From Microbacterium sp. ACRRU (GTDB lineage Bacteria; Actinomycetota; Actinomycetes; Actinomycetales; Microbacteriaceae): 41,838 nucleotides of DNA. Below the pieces are notes generated by a model. It had not been told where the DNA came from, searched no databases, and was given only the letters and a program-made list of their open reading frames with translations. Below, one piece after another: positions 32,174 through 41,404 of this stretch; within the stretch, counting starts at the first letter, position 1; each line of letters begins with the position of its first letter. The translations under genes and the position numbers were made by a program. The stretch is from NCBI RefSeq assembly GCF_022346945.1, contig NZ_JAKRNI010000025.1:1-41838 (forward strand), read 5' to 3'.

Positions 32174-33118
32174 GTGTCTTCGAGAGTTCTGATCACCGGC
32201 GGTGCCGGCTTCATCGGGTCCCACCTTTCCGAGCGTCTGCTCGACGAGGGCCATGAGGTCATCTGCGTCGACAACTTCTTCACCGGTTCGCGTCGCAACG
32301 TCGAGCACCTGTTCGGCAACCCGCGTTTCGAGCTTCTGCGCCACGACGTGACGTTCCCCCTCTACGTCGAGGTCGACCAGATCTACAACCTCGCCTGCCC
32401 CGCCTCGCCCGTGCACTACCAGCACGACCCGGTGCAGACCACGAAGACCAGCGTCATGGGTGCCATCAACATGCTGGGCCTCGCCAAGCGTCTGCGCGTG
32501 CCCATCCTGCAGGCGTCGACCTCCGAGGTCTACGGCGACCCCGCCGTGCACCCCCAGACCGAGGACTACTGGGGCAACGTCAACCCGATCGGCACGCGTT
32601 CCTGCTACGACGAGGGCAAGCGCGCCGCCGAGACGCTGTTCTTCGACTACCGCCGCCAACACGACCTGTCGATCAAGGTCATCCGGATCTTCAACACCTA
32701 CGGTCCGCGCATGCACCCCAACGACGGCCGGGTCGTGTCGAACTTCATCGTGCAGGCGCTGCGCGGCGAGCCCATCACGATCTACGGCGACGGCTCGCAG
32801 ACCCGCTCGTTCTGCTTCGTCGACGACCTCGTCGATGGCATGGTGCGCTTGATGAACACGGACCACGAAGTCACCGGTCCCGTCAACGTCGGCAACCCCG
32901 GTGAGTTCACCATGCTCGAGCTGGCGAACGCGGTGCTGGAGATCACGGGCAGCTCCTCCGAGATCGAGCACCGCCCCCTGCCCCAGGACGACCCCAAGCA
33001 GCGTCAGCCCAACATCGACCTCGCCCGCCGCGAGCTCGGCTGGGAGCCGACGGTCGCGCTGCGCCCGGGCCTGGAGCGCACGATCGAGTACTTCCGCGGA
33101 GTCCTCGCCACCGCCTGA
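32174..33118 (+). CDS. uxs: UDP-glucuronate decarboxylase (UDP-xylose synthase)
   Basis: 314-aa short-chain dehydrogenase/reductase that makes UDP-xylose from UDP-glucuronate. GGAGFIGSH (9-17) binds [16 protein letters not shown] and [12 protein letters not shown] are characteristic of the Uxs subgroup, and STSEVYGDP and YDEGKRAAE (Tyr-x3-Lys) carry the catalytic residues. [19 protein letters not shown] and the [10 protein letters not shown] block are also Uxs hallmarks. It should provide xylose for one of the glycans of this locus. Confidence 0.93.
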   Translation: MSSRVLITGGAGFIGSHLSERLLDEGHEVICVDNFFTGSRRNVEHLFGNPRFELLRHDVTFPLYVEVDQIYNLACPASPVHYQHDPVQTTKTSVMGAINMLGLAKRLRVPILQASTSEVYGDPAVHPQTEDYWGNVNPIGTRSCYDEGKRAAETLFFDYRRQHDLSIKVIRIFNTYGPRMHPNDGRVVSNFIVQALRGEPITIYGDGSQTRSFCFVDDLVDGMVRLMNTDHEVTGPVNVGNPGEFTMLELANAVLEITGSSSEIEHRPLPQDDPKQRQPNIDLARRELGWEPTVALRPGLERTIEYFRGVLATA

Positions 33119-33155
33119 GACGGCACCGGACACCTGGCGACCCGCCGGAGACACC

Positions 33156-35369
33156 ATGCTTCAGACCGCGCGTTCCCTGTGGCGATCGGCCCGCGATCAG
33201 CCGGCCGTCCGTCCTCTGGTCGCGCGGCTGGACAGGCTCTGGTGGGCCCGCGCGATCGCTCGCGCCGACATCGTCGATCTCGACTACGTGCGCGCTCAGA
33301 CCGGACGCCGCCTCACCGCGAACGTGGCGATCTGGCGGTACGTGTCCGGCGGCTACCGGCGCGGATTCCGCCTGAATCCGCTGTTCGTCGATACAGCCGT
33401 GGGCGATCATCTGCCCGAAGCCTGGCGAGTGCCGGCGCTCTACGCGTACGTCGTCGCCGACCCGCGGGGCCTTCAGGTGAGCCCGCTCTGGGATGCCGTG
33501 GCCTACGGCGAGCGGCATCCGGATGCCTGGGACGTTCCCGGTGGGCCCGTCGCCCACGCGTGGCATCGACGCGAGGAGAGATCGCTGCCATTCGGGCCCG
33601 ACGCCGCCCCCTGCGCCGCGCCGTGGGACGAGTTGTCCCGCGTGATCGCCGAGGCCGCGCACCGGGCGCGCGTCGGCGGCGAGGTGGCGGCCGCCGCCGG
33701 TCGCGTCGAGCTCCGGCGCGAAATGCTCGTGGCCCTGGGCCCGGGCGAGTGGGACTTCGACGAGTCGATCGCCGAGGCCGTCGCGTTCGCGGCTGAGCCC
33801 GGCCAAGGGGCGGCGATCGCCGTTCTCGACGATCGTGCCGAGGATTGGACGCTGGCCCGGATCGCTGCGGCGTCGACGGATCGCATCCGTGTCAGTCGTC
33901 GCCGTGACGACGACGCGCCGAAGGCGCTCGACGAACTCCGCCGGACGTCGAGGGCGGAGATCCTGGTCGTGCGGGGGCCGAATCAGACGCTCACAGCCGT
34001 CGATGCGGCGCTGCTCGCCGAACGGGTCGAGCGCGGGGAGCGAGGGATGATGCTCGCCCCCGTGTGGATCGACGGCGACGGCACGATCGCCGCGGCCGGA
34101 GCCACCTCGGAAGGACGCTTCCTTGCCGGCCACCCCGTCGAGGACCTCGCTCCGCTCCGCGAACACGGAGGAGCGCTGTCGGTCCCGGCGCTCGGTGGGT
34201 CCACTTTCGCCGCGCGCAGAGACGACATCGTCCGAGAGCTGAGGGGGCCGGATGCCGCAGCGGCGGTGTCGGCGCAGACGACGGCCGAAGTCGCGCTCGA
34301 CCTTTTCAGCCGCACCCGTTCGGCCGCGCCACCCGCGGAGCTGCCGACGATCGCGACCGACTCAGACGCCCTGCTGCGCCGCGCCGGCTGGGAGCGCGCG
34401 GACGAAGGTCCCGCGCCACGCGTGCGTCGTCCATCGCGCGAGACGATTCTGCCCGACGGTTCGCGTGTCCCGATCCTCCGCTGGGCACTGCGCACGGCCA
34501 TTCCCGTGGGTCCTCGTGCCGAGGGGTGGGGCGACACCCACTTCGCGCGAGCCCTCGCCGACGCCCTGCGCCGCCTGGGACAGGAAGTCGTGATCGATGC
34601 CTACGCCGCCCGCGAGCGCGGCACCCGTCACCTCGATGACGTCACTGTGGCATTGCGGGGTCCGGAGCCGTTGGCTGCATCTCCGTTCGGCGTGTCCCTG
34701 CTGTGGATCATCAGCCACCCCGACCAGATCGGACGCGACGATGTCGACGGTTTCGACGCCGTCTTCGCCGCCTCCGCTCCGTGGGCGCGGAGGGCCGAAC
34801 TCGAGCTCGGAGTTCCCATCGCTCCTCTGCTCCAGTGCACCGACATCACGCGGTTCCACCCATCCGGAGCCGCGCGCGGCAGCGACATCCTCTTCGTCGG
34901 CACCGCACGAGGCATCCTGCGTCCGTCTGTCGTGGAGCCCATCCGCGCCGGCATCCCGGTCACCGTGATCGGACCGGATTGGCGCGGGTGGATCCCCGCC
35001 GAGCGCATCGCGGCCACCGGTGTCGACAACGCCGAGCTGCCCGGGCTGTACGAGCGCGCCGCCGTCGTCCTGAACGACCACTGGCCGGCGATGCAGGAAC
35101 GTGGCTTCATCGGCAACCGTCTCTTCGACGTCGTGGCCGCGGGTGGCCGGGCCATCAGCGACCGTGTCGAAGGGATCGACGAGCTCTTCGGCGGCGCAGT
35201 GCGCACCTACGGCACGATCGCCGAACTCACCGAGCTGCTGTCCGGGGACCTGGACGCCGTCTTTCCGGGAACGGGCGAGATGGCCGCCGCGGGCGCTCGT
35301 GTCCGCGATCAGCATTCATTCGACGCGCGCGCCCGGACGTTGCTCGACACGGCACTGCGGTCACGCTGA
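33156..35369 (+). CDS. Large glycosyltransferase with CgeB-like C-terminal domain and N-terminal repeats
   Basis: 737-aa protein. Residues about 42-147 hold three degenerate repeats of a pattern common before bacterial glycan GT domains: an Asp/Tyr start, an A-x(2)-YV/HYL helix, a Gly/Asp turn and an NPLF or SPLW end (NPLF at 74-77, SPLW at 109-112, then LPFGP). A poorly conserved middle (150-440) follows. The C-terminal 290 residues look like a GT-B donor domain of the CgeB/glycosyl transferases group 1 type: RAEGWGDTHFARAL, LLWIISHPDQIG, DILFVGTARGILRP, VLNDHWPAMQERGFIGNRLFDVVAAG. The last motif is typical of that domain. The ATG at 33156 has GGAG upstream. Donor unknown. Confidence 0.85.
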   Translation: MLQTARSLWRSARDQPAVRPLVARLDRLWWARAIARADIVDLDYVRAQTGRRLTANVAIWRYVSGGYRRGFRLNPLFVDTAVGDHLPEAWRVPALYAYVVADPRGLQVSPLWDAVAYGERHPDAWDVPGGPVAHAWHRREERSLPFGPDAAPCAAPWDELSRVIAEAAHRARVGGEVAAAAGRVELRREMLVALGPGEWDFDESIAEAVAFAAEPGQGAAIAVLDDRAEDWTLARIAAASTDRIRVSRRRDDDAPKALDELRRTSRAEILVVRGPNQTLTAVDAALLAERVERGERGMMLAPVWIDGDGTIAAAGATSEGRFLAGHPVEDLAPLREHGGALSVPALGGSTFAARRDDIVRELRGPDAAAAVSAQTTAEVALDLFSRTRSAAPPAELPTIATDSDALLRRAGWERADEGPAPRVRRPSRETILPDGSRVPILRWALRTAIPVGPRAEGWGDTHFARALADALRRLGQEVVIDAYAARERGTRHLDDVTVALRGPEPLAASPFGVSLLWIISHPDQIGRDDVDGFDAVFAASAPWARRAELELGVPIAPLLQCTDITRFHPSGAARGSDILFVGTARGILRPSVVEPIRAGIPVTVIGPDWRGWIPAERIAATGVDNAELPGLYERAAVVLNDHWPAMQERGFIGNRLFDVVAAGGRAISDRVEGIDELFGGAVRTYGTIAELTELLSGDLDAVFPGTGEMAAAGARVRDQHSFDARARTLLDTALRSR

Positions 35370-35384
35370 GCCGCTCACAGAGGA

Positions 35385-36593
35385 TCAGCGGAAACGAACT
35401 TCGGCGGGAACCGATCCGAGCGAATCCGAGCGTCCGTGAACCGTGAACTCGGCACCCTGCATGAGCGCATGCGACGTCGACTCACTGATCCCGTGCAGGT
35501 TGGCGTTCACCCAGTAGCTGCCGGGGTTGAACCGAGCGCCGTCCACGTCGATCTCGACCGTCAGCTCCTGGCCGGCGCGCAAGGACGGCAAGGACGAGCC
35601 GAGCATGCTCGTGTTCGAGGCCAATGCAAGGGCGCCGGACGCCGTGTCGATACTGAACCCGAGAGCCCACGTATCCAACGCCCGCGCGGCGCGCACGGTG
35701 ACAGCGACGCGGAAGGACTCGCCGGTCTGGAAGTCGTTGGACCGGCTTCCGTCGGCGGCACGCACGTCGACGGACGCGATCTCGGCTGCCCGAGAAACCT
35801 GCTCGGGGCGGGCGGAGACCGCACCCGAGCTCGCTTCGAGAAGTTCCCGGAACCGTTCTACGGCGGCCTCGGCAAGGCCGTCGAAAGCGACACGACCCTT
35901 GTCCATGAGGATGACGCGATCGCAGAGCTCTTCGATCTGATCGAGTGCGTGCGAGACGATGATGATGGTCCGTCCCTGGCGCTGGAACTCCTTGATCTTG
36001 TCCAGGCACTTGCGCTGGAACTGCTCGTCTCCGACGGCCAGAACCTCATCGACGAGCAGGATGTCGGGATCGGTGTGCACAGCGATGGCGAACGCCAGAC
36101 GCACGAACATCCCCGACGAATAGAACTTCACTTGCGTGTCGATGAAGTCGCCGACCCCGGAGAAGTCCAAGATCGCGTCGAAGCTCGCTCGCGTCTCCTC
36201 CCTGCTCAGACCCAGCACCGACGCGTTCAGGTAGACATTCTCACGGCCCGTGAGGTCCGGGTGGAACCCGGCGCCGAGCTCGATGAGAGCCGCCACCCGC
36301 CCGCGCTGGAGCACCGTGCCCGACGTCGGTTGGATGATGCCGCCGATCACCTTCAACAACGTGCTCTTGCCGGAGCCGTTGTGTCCGATGAGGCCGATCG
36401 TGTTTCCCGCTCGGATGTCGAGGCTGACGTCGCTGAGCGCCCAGAAGTTCTGACGGTGTCGACGCCCGGCGCGACCGAGGGTGACGATGCGCTCCTTGAT
36501 GGACGTGTCCTTGCGCACGACGAAACGCTTCGAGACGTCCTCGAGGATCACGACCTCGGGCCGTGCGGTTACAGGTGTGGTGTCGAAGGACAT
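35385..36593 (-). CDS. wzt2: ABC polysaccharide exporter ATPase with C-terminal Wzt domain
   Basis: 402-aa ATPase. Walker A is GHNGSGKST (70-78), followed by FHPDLTGRENVYLN, an SSGMFVRLAF signature, Walker B ILLVDEVLAVGDE and VSHALDQ. Residues about 265-402 form a beta-sandwich-like Wzt C-terminal domain (FQTGESFRVAVTV, LTVEIDVDGARFNPGSYWVN), which in O9a-type systems recognises the finished chain end before export. The shorter wzt at 18515 lacks this. Starts are ATG 36593 (chosen) or GTG 36602 in a GTGA overlap with the permease. Convergent with the large glycosyltransferase, 15 nt apart. Confidence 0.92.
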   Translation of the reverse strand: MSFDTTPVTARPEVVILEDVSKRFVVRKDTSIKERIVTLGRAGRRHRQNFWALSDVSLDIRAGNTIGLIGHNGSGKSTLLKVIGGIIQPTSGTVLQRGRVAALIELGAGFHPDLTGRENVYLNASVLGLSREETRASFDAILDFSGVGDFIDTQVKFYSSGMFVRLAFAIAVHTDPDILLVDEVLAVGDEQFQRKCLDKIKEFQRQGRTIIIVSHALDQIEELCDRVILMDKGRVAFDGLAEAAVERFRELLEASSGAVSARPEQVSRAAEIASVDVRAADGSRSNDFQTGESFRVAVTVRAARALDTWALGFSIDTASGALALASNTSMLGSSLPSLRAGQELTVEIDVDGARFNPGSYWVNANLHGISESTSHALMQGAEFTVHGRSDSLGSVPAEVRFR

Positions 36594-36598
36594 GACGC

Positions 36599-37519
36599 TC
36601 ACAGTTCCTGGGCGAAGTTGCCCTGCAGACGCACGAAGACTCGATGGCTGAGCACGAGCAGCACGACCCCGATAAGCAGCGCGATCGCCATCCGGAGCAC
36701 GAGATGCGCCGGCTGAGCAAGCGTGTCCCCCGCGACCCAGAACGCGCGCTGGAATCCGAGCACCGCCAGCGTCAACGGATTGTTCGTGTACACCTCGAGC
36801 AGAACCGGGTTGGCGATGATCTGACTTGCCATCTGCCAGGCGTACAGCACGGGCGAGAGCCACAGCAGCAGCATCGTCACCACCTCGACCAAGTACTGCA
36901 CGTCACGGAGGTAGACGTTGACAGCAGAGAAGAACAGGGCGAACGCGACACCGTAGACGAGGATGATGGCGAGAGACGGCAGCGCATACACGATCTCCCA
37001 GTGCAACGGCGGCTTCCCGGCGATCAGGGTCGCGACGAGCAGAACGGCTAGCTGGATGCCGAAGTTGAAGACCGCGGAGCCGGCGGCAGCGAGCGGGAAG
37101 ATCTCGCGCGGCATGTAAACCTTCTTCACGACGCCGCCGTTGGCGATGATCGATCCGGTGCCTCCGACGGCGATCTCCTGAAACAGGCTCATCGCGGTCA
37201 ACCCCGTGAAGATGAAGATCGCGAAGTCGGGGATGCCTCGCGCGGCCCCCAGGAACTGACCCAGAACCACGAAATAGATCGCGAGCAGGATGAGCGGTCG
37301 AATCAGCGCCCAGACGAACCCGAGGGCCGAGTCCTTGTAGCGGGCCTTGATGTCACGCTTGACCAGAAGGTCGAGCATTTCTCGGCGGGCGAAGATGTCG
37401 CGCAACGTCGTCCAGAGCGACGCGAACCCCAAACCGGGGGTGACGCCGACGGACCGCATCGGCATCGCCGCGAGCCGCGCGAAACGCGCGTTCTCCGCGG
37501 AAAATGATGGATTGGGCAT
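36599..37519 (-). CDS. wzm2: ABC polysaccharide exporter permease 2
   Basis: 306-aa ABC-2 permease. A soluble N-terminus of about 65 residues leads into LLVKRDIKARYKDSALGFVWALIRPLILLA, the interface helix and first membrane segment of Wzm/TagG permeases; five more segments follow. KKVYMPREIFPLAA is the coupling region. Partner of the following ATPase and, by position, exporter of the product of the RgpF-like proteins upstream. The ATG at 37519 follows TAGAAT by 8 nt; the frame opens at 37561 but that lies against the previous gene's end. Confidence 0.92.
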   Translation of the reverse strand: MPNPSFSAENARFARLAAMPMRSVGVTPGLGFASLWTTLRDIFARREMLDLLVKRDIKARYKDSALGFVWALIRPLILLAIYFVVLGQFLGAARGIPDFAIFIFTGLTAMSLFQEIAVGGTGSIIANGGVVKKVYMPREIFPLAAAGSAVFNFGIQLAVLLVATLIAGKPPLHWEIVYALPSLAIILVYGVAFALFFSAVNVYLRDVQYLVEVVTMLLLWLSPVLYAWQMASQIIANPVLLEVYTNNPLTLAVLGFQRAFWVAGDTLAQPAHLVLRMAIALLIGVVLLVLSHRVFVRLQGNFAQEL

Positions 37520-37527
37520 GAGCACTG

Positions 37528-37533
37528 ATTCTA
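37528..37533 (-). promoter_or_regulatory. Possible -10 for wzm2-wzt2
   Basis: Minus-strand TAGAAT in the 42-bp gap between the RgpF-like gene and wzm2, 8 nt before the ATG. It may give the exporter its own transcript or only be incidental in an operon. Confidence 0.45.
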
Positions 37534-37561
37534 CTGTCGGGTTCCTGCGGGACACCTGCAT

Positions 37562-39493
37562 TCAGCGGCGACGCAGGCGCCGTCGAACACGCCAGGCGGC
37601 ACCTCTTGCCCTTTCGGTTCGCGCGAACAGGCGTTCGACGCTGTCGGCGATCTCCGGACGATGAAGACGCACCCACACGTCCACGAAGTCGCGGAACCGC
37701 CCCCACCCGATGTATCCGGCCCGGCGCAGGAAATCGATCTGATGCTGAGTGTCTTCGGGCATCGTGGCCGACATCTGGTCGAGGTTGTAGTCCCAGGCCG
37801 TGTAGCTCTTCGAGAGGTAGTCGGGCGTTGCAATGGTGATGGAGTGATACCCCAGCTCCGCGGCGGCGTACACCGGCATCCTCTCGAGGACGTGGGCGAG
37901 CCCACCGTCGACGTACGCCTCAGCGCCGCCGAACTCTTCGTAGGTCCACTCCCGTTCCACCAGCAGCCGCAACGCCTCCGGTCGCGCGAAGAACATCGAG
38001 CCGAAGGGAGCGAGGGGCGAGACTTCGTCGAGGGGAACACGGATGCCGAGCTCCGCACACAACTTCTCGACACCGGGGCGGTTGGCCCACCATCCATGTC
38101 CCATCGTCGGATGCCCGAGATGCACGGTCGGAGGGAACGCCAGGCCGAGCCCAGGGCGCTTCTGGAACAGCGCCACGACGTTTGCAGCCTCGTGCGGACC
38201 GGCGAGCAGATTTCCGAATTGGTGGCGACGGAAGTGGCGGCCGACGTTCGCGCCCCCCTGGGGGGTCTTCTTGGAGTGGATCTTCACGATGAGGTCGTAA
38301 TCGTCCGACAGCAAGACATCCCGGCATCCGATGAGGAAAGCGGCCTGGTCGCGCCCGTTGTTCGAGGCGACCACACGCACTTCGGTTCGGCCGCGGTGCG
38401 CCCGCTCAGCGATGATCCGCTCGATCTGCCCGGCGCGGTCGCCATCCGGCGTCGTGATGAACACGTCGATATCTCCTGGCAGATACCCGGCGCGGTCGAG
38501 GATCTCGTCAGTCATCTCGACGTAGAAGACATGCGCGAACACCGCCGTACGGAGCGGCGCGGACGGGTCGTACGCATCGTCGGTCGGCGAGAGAACCCGC
38601 ATCAAAGCAGCATCCGCGTTGAGCACGCGCGGCTCGACGTTGCGGGCGAGGTCCTCGAAGATCATCTCGACGGGATAGCCGCTCCGTTCCACCGCTTCGA
38701 GGGTCCACTTTCCGACGACCGCGACCCGGTCGAGGAATGGCGGCCACTGGAAGAACGGCCGGCGTTTGAGCGTCGGACACCCCGCCTCGATGAGCTGCTC
38801 GGCATAGAGGACGGCGTGATTCTCGATCTTGTCGGTGAGCGTCGGGAACGCGACCTCGCCTGAGAACCCCTGAGTAGTGAAATGCTGCGTGAAAATGCCC
38901 TCGTGCTTGGTGACCGCGTCCGAGTACGTGCTCATGTGCGGGAGGTCACGCCAGTATTCCGCCCATTCTGGAGACTCGAACATCTCACGGCGGACAGCCA
39001 CCCAGTACGACTGGAGATGGTAGGGCAGATACTCCTGCTCCTGTGTGAACGGGTGAGGCTCCACGCGGAGGTGATCGGTCATGCCCCAGAAGTGGAGTGC
39101 ATGTCCGTCCATCCGCTCGAAGATGGGGCGGAAGGGCCGGATCGGCCCGAACCACGTGTCATTGACCAGGAGCAGCTCATCGAACTCCGAAACGCGGTCG
39201 CCAACGGCGTCGAGTCCGTGCTTGTAGCCCCAAATGTCGTACCCCTCGTTGGGGCGCTCGAGCACCTGGTCGGCCACATCGACCAATCGGGCGCGGCCGG
39301 TTTCCGCCAGAGGTCCATTGGATACGACGACGATCTCGTCGCAGAACTCGCGGAGGCGCTCCAACGCGTAGACCACGAAATCTCCGACCTCCCCCCGCCG
39401 ATCGAAGACGACGTAGATGAGAAGACGTCGACCGTCAGCGGGGAAAACGTTCGCCGGTCGCGTCCAGTCACCGATCAGCTCTGCTGTCTTCAC
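37562..39493 (-). CDS. rgpF: RgpF-like rhamnan synthesis glycosyltransferase 1
   Basis: 643-aa member of the rhamnan synthesis F family (PF05045 type), enzymes assembling rhamnose-rich wall polymers. Hallmarks are NEGYDIWGYKHGLD (82-95), LLLVNDTWFGP (107-117), HFWGMTDHLR, LQSYWVAVRR, a second domain with DIDVFITTPD, NNGRDQAAFLIGCRDVLLS and VKIHSKKTPQ (about residues 390-410), and MFFARPEAL. The basic C-terminus (RVRRRLRRR) may bind the membrane. The GTG start at 39493 overlaps the upstream gene's stop (GTGA). Substrate dTDP-rhamnose is inferred from rmlA in the same operon. Confidence 0.9.
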   Translation of the reverse strand: MKTAELIGDWTRPANVFPADGRRLLIYVVFDRRGEVGDFVVYALERLREFCDEIVVVSNGPLAETGRARLVDVADQVLERPNEGYDIWGYKHGLDAVGDRVSEFDELLLVNDTWFGPIRPFRPIFERMDGHALHFWGMTDHLRVEPHPFTQEQEYLPYHLQSYWVAVRREMFESPEWAEYWRDLPHMSTYSDAVTKHEGIFTQHFTTQGFSGEVAFPTLTDKIENHAVLYAEQLIEAGCPTLKRRPFFQWPPFLDRVAVVGKWTLEAVERSGYPVEMIFEDLARNVEPRVLNADAALMRVLSPTDDAYDPSAPLRTAVFAHVFYVEMTDEILDRAGYLPGDIDVFITTPDGDRAGQIERIIAERAHRGRTEVRVVASNNGRDQAAFLIGCRDVLLSDDYDLIVKIHSKKTPQGGANVGRHFRRHQFGNLLAGPHEAANVVALFQKRPGLGLAFPPTVHLGHPTMGHGWWANRPGVEKLCAELGIRVPLDEVSPLAPFGSMFFARPEALRLLVEREWTYEEFGGAEAYVDGGLAHVLERMPVYAAAELGYHSITIATPDYLSKSYTAWDYNLDQMSATMPEDTQHQIDFLRRAGYIGWGRFRDFVDVWVRLHRPEIADSVERLFARTERARGAAWRVRRRLRRR

Positions 39494-41385
39494 GTGGCGG
39501 CCTCCCGCTCGTTCTCGTCTCGCTTCGGACTGAAACGCCGGGCGACTCGTCGCCCTGCCGACAGGATGCGGTGGGCACGGAGGGCCGCGCGGTATGCCGG
39601 GCGGATGGCGTTCGCCAGCCCGGGATGGTTCGTTCGCACGTACATCCGCACGAGCGCGACCGTTCCGCCGTAACCCGTGTAGCCCGCACGATGCAGAAAC
39701 CGGATCTGTTCCACCGGCCACCCGCGGGTGGTCGAGAACAGTTGGTCGACCTTGAACTCCAGCGCGGTGTAGCTGATCTCGGCGTGGGCGAAGTTCAGCA
39801 CGGTCCGGCAGTAGTAGCCCATCTGCCCCGCGGCGGCGCTGATCACGCGCTCCTGCAGGTGGGCGAGGTGCCCGAACCGGCGCTCGGACCGCCAACCGTA
39901 ATCGGCGAACGTCCATCGATGCGCCGTCAGGGAGCGGAACGCTGCCGGGCGACCGACCCACATCCCGCCATAGGGCCCCAGAGGGGAGATCATGTCCAGG
40001 GGCACTCGGATGCCGAGCTGCGCACACAAGCGCTCGGCCTGCCGCTGCAGCATCGCCCACCCCCGACCCATAGTGGAGTAGCCGATGTGGATCATGGGCG
40101 GGAAGACGACCCCGAGCCTCGGTTCATGCTCGAACAACCCGAGGATGTTCCGCACGTAGCCTGGGCTGCTCAGCAGGTTGTCGAACTGGTACCGCCGGAA
40201 GTAGCGCAGACGGTTCATCGTCTTCCAGGGAGCTCGCCGCAGGTGAAGCTTGAAGACCAGGTCATAACGGTCGGACTGGATGACATCACGGCATCCGACG
40301 AAGAAATCCGCCATGTCGCGTCCCGGACTCTGAGGAGTCACCCGCAGCTCGTAGGTGTGGCCGGTGGACGCGGCCCAGGCCTCGAGCACCCGTTCCAGGC
40401 GGGCCGCGGTGACACCCTCCGTCGTCGTGACGAAGACCGAGGCTCCTCGCGGCAGGAACTGCAGACGCCGCAGTATCTCGTCCACTTCGTCGGGGTCGCT
40501 GATGTGAACAACGGCCGCCAGCGAGAGGCTCGAGCCGCCGTCCCCGTCGATCGCCTCTTCCGGCAGGACCGAGAGCAGCCCGAGATTGGTGTTGAGCGCC
40601 TTGGGCGGCATGCACGTGGCAAGACTTCCTCGCAGCGCGTCCAGCGGGTAGCCGCGCTCGGCCATCATGTCGGCGATCTCGCTGCCGAGAATGGCGTACC
40701 GATCGAGGAACGGCGGGTAGCTGGTGAACACGGCCCGATCAACGAAAGGGACGCCCAATTCGAGGAGGTCCTCGGGAACGAAGAGGGCGGGATCGTGCGG
40801 ATGGAGACCTGTCGTATCGAATGCCCGTCGGTGCCGGAAGCCCGCACCCACCGCCATCTCTACCAGGGTGCGCTCGCGGTCGTGCGAGGTACCCGACTGC
40901 CACCAGCGCTCCCAGAAGACACTGTCGAGCAGCGTTCGTCTCACCGCAGTGAACAACCACGGGCGATCGAGAGGGACCGGGAAGCCCTCATCCGGGAATG
41001 ACTCGCGCTCCGGGGGCGGTGGGACGATGTCCCATACGTCGACATCAGGAGAGGCCATTCGTGCGAGCAGGGGTTCGAGGTCGGCCACGGGACCGAACCA
41101 GGAGTCCCCCGTGAACACGACCTCGGCCACGTCGGGGGCAGACCGTTGCACGCTCTCCCAGCCGCGGAGGTACGACTCCGAGGAGAACTCCTCACCGGGC
41201 GCCTCGACGATGTGGTCGACGAGCCCCTCGAGGGCTGCGCGAACGGGAGCGGGGACGGGGCCGGGGTGTACGACCACCGTCACGGCTGCGATTCCGCGCA
41301 ATGCCTGAAGCGCCAGCACGGTGGTCTCCTCGACACGGCCTGTGGCGCGAGCACCGAAGACGACCGCCCGCTGCTCGACGTCCAT
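39490..41385 (-). CDS. RgpF-like rhamnan synthesis glycosyltransferase 2, divergent copy
   Basis: 631-aa paralogue of the downstream RgpF-like protein, with the same architecture: VVFTGDSWFGP where copy 1 has VNDTWFGP, ASVFVTTTEGV, GRDMADFFVGCRDVIQS, VFKLHLRRAP in place of VKIHSKKTP (about residue 382), and a MWVGRPAAF element. The N-terminal NEGYD signature of copy 1 is not recognisable here (ESYLRGWESVQ occupies the place), so linkage or acceptor specificity probably differs. The ATG at 41385 has GGAGG at 8-nt spacing and is preferred over an ATG at 41421 inside rmlA's end. Confidence 0.88.
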   Translation of the reverse strand: MDVEQRAVVFGARATGRVEETTVLALQALRGIAAVTVVVHPGPVPAPVRAALEGLVDHIVEAPGEEFSSESYLRGWESVQRSAPDVAEVVFTGDSWFGPVADLEPLLARMASPDVDVWDIVPPPPERESFPDEGFPVPLDRPWLFTAVRRTLLDSVFWERWWQSGTSHDRERTLVEMAVGAGFRHRRAFDTTGLHPHDPALFVPEDLLELGVPFVDRAVFTSYPPFLDRYAILGSEIADMMAERGYPLDALRGSLATCMPPKALNTNLGLLSVLPEEAIDGDGGSSLSLAAVVHISDPDEVDEILRRLQFLPRGASVFVTTTEGVTAARLERVLEAWAASTGHTYELRVTPQSPGRDMADFFVGCRDVIQSDRYDLVFKLHLRRAPWKTMNRLRYFRRYQFDNLLSSPGYVRNILGLFEHEPRLGVVFPPMIHIGYSTMGRGWAMLQRQAERLCAQLGIRVPLDMISPLGPYGGMWVGRPAAFRSLTAHRWTFADYGWRSERRFGHLAHLQERVISAAAGQMGYYCRTVLNFAHAEISYTALEFKVDQLFSTTRGWPVEQIRFLHRAGYTGYGGTVALVRMYVRTNHPGLANAIRPAYRAALRAHRILSAGRRVARRFSPKRDENEREAAT

Positions 41386-41404
41386 GCGAGGCGCCTCCCG
41401 TCCG

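Noticed and set aside
35371..35391. CCGCT/AGCGG hairpin between convergent genes as a terminator
   Set aside because: Only a 5-bp stem with an 11-nt loop and partly inside the wzt2 coding end; too weak to call.
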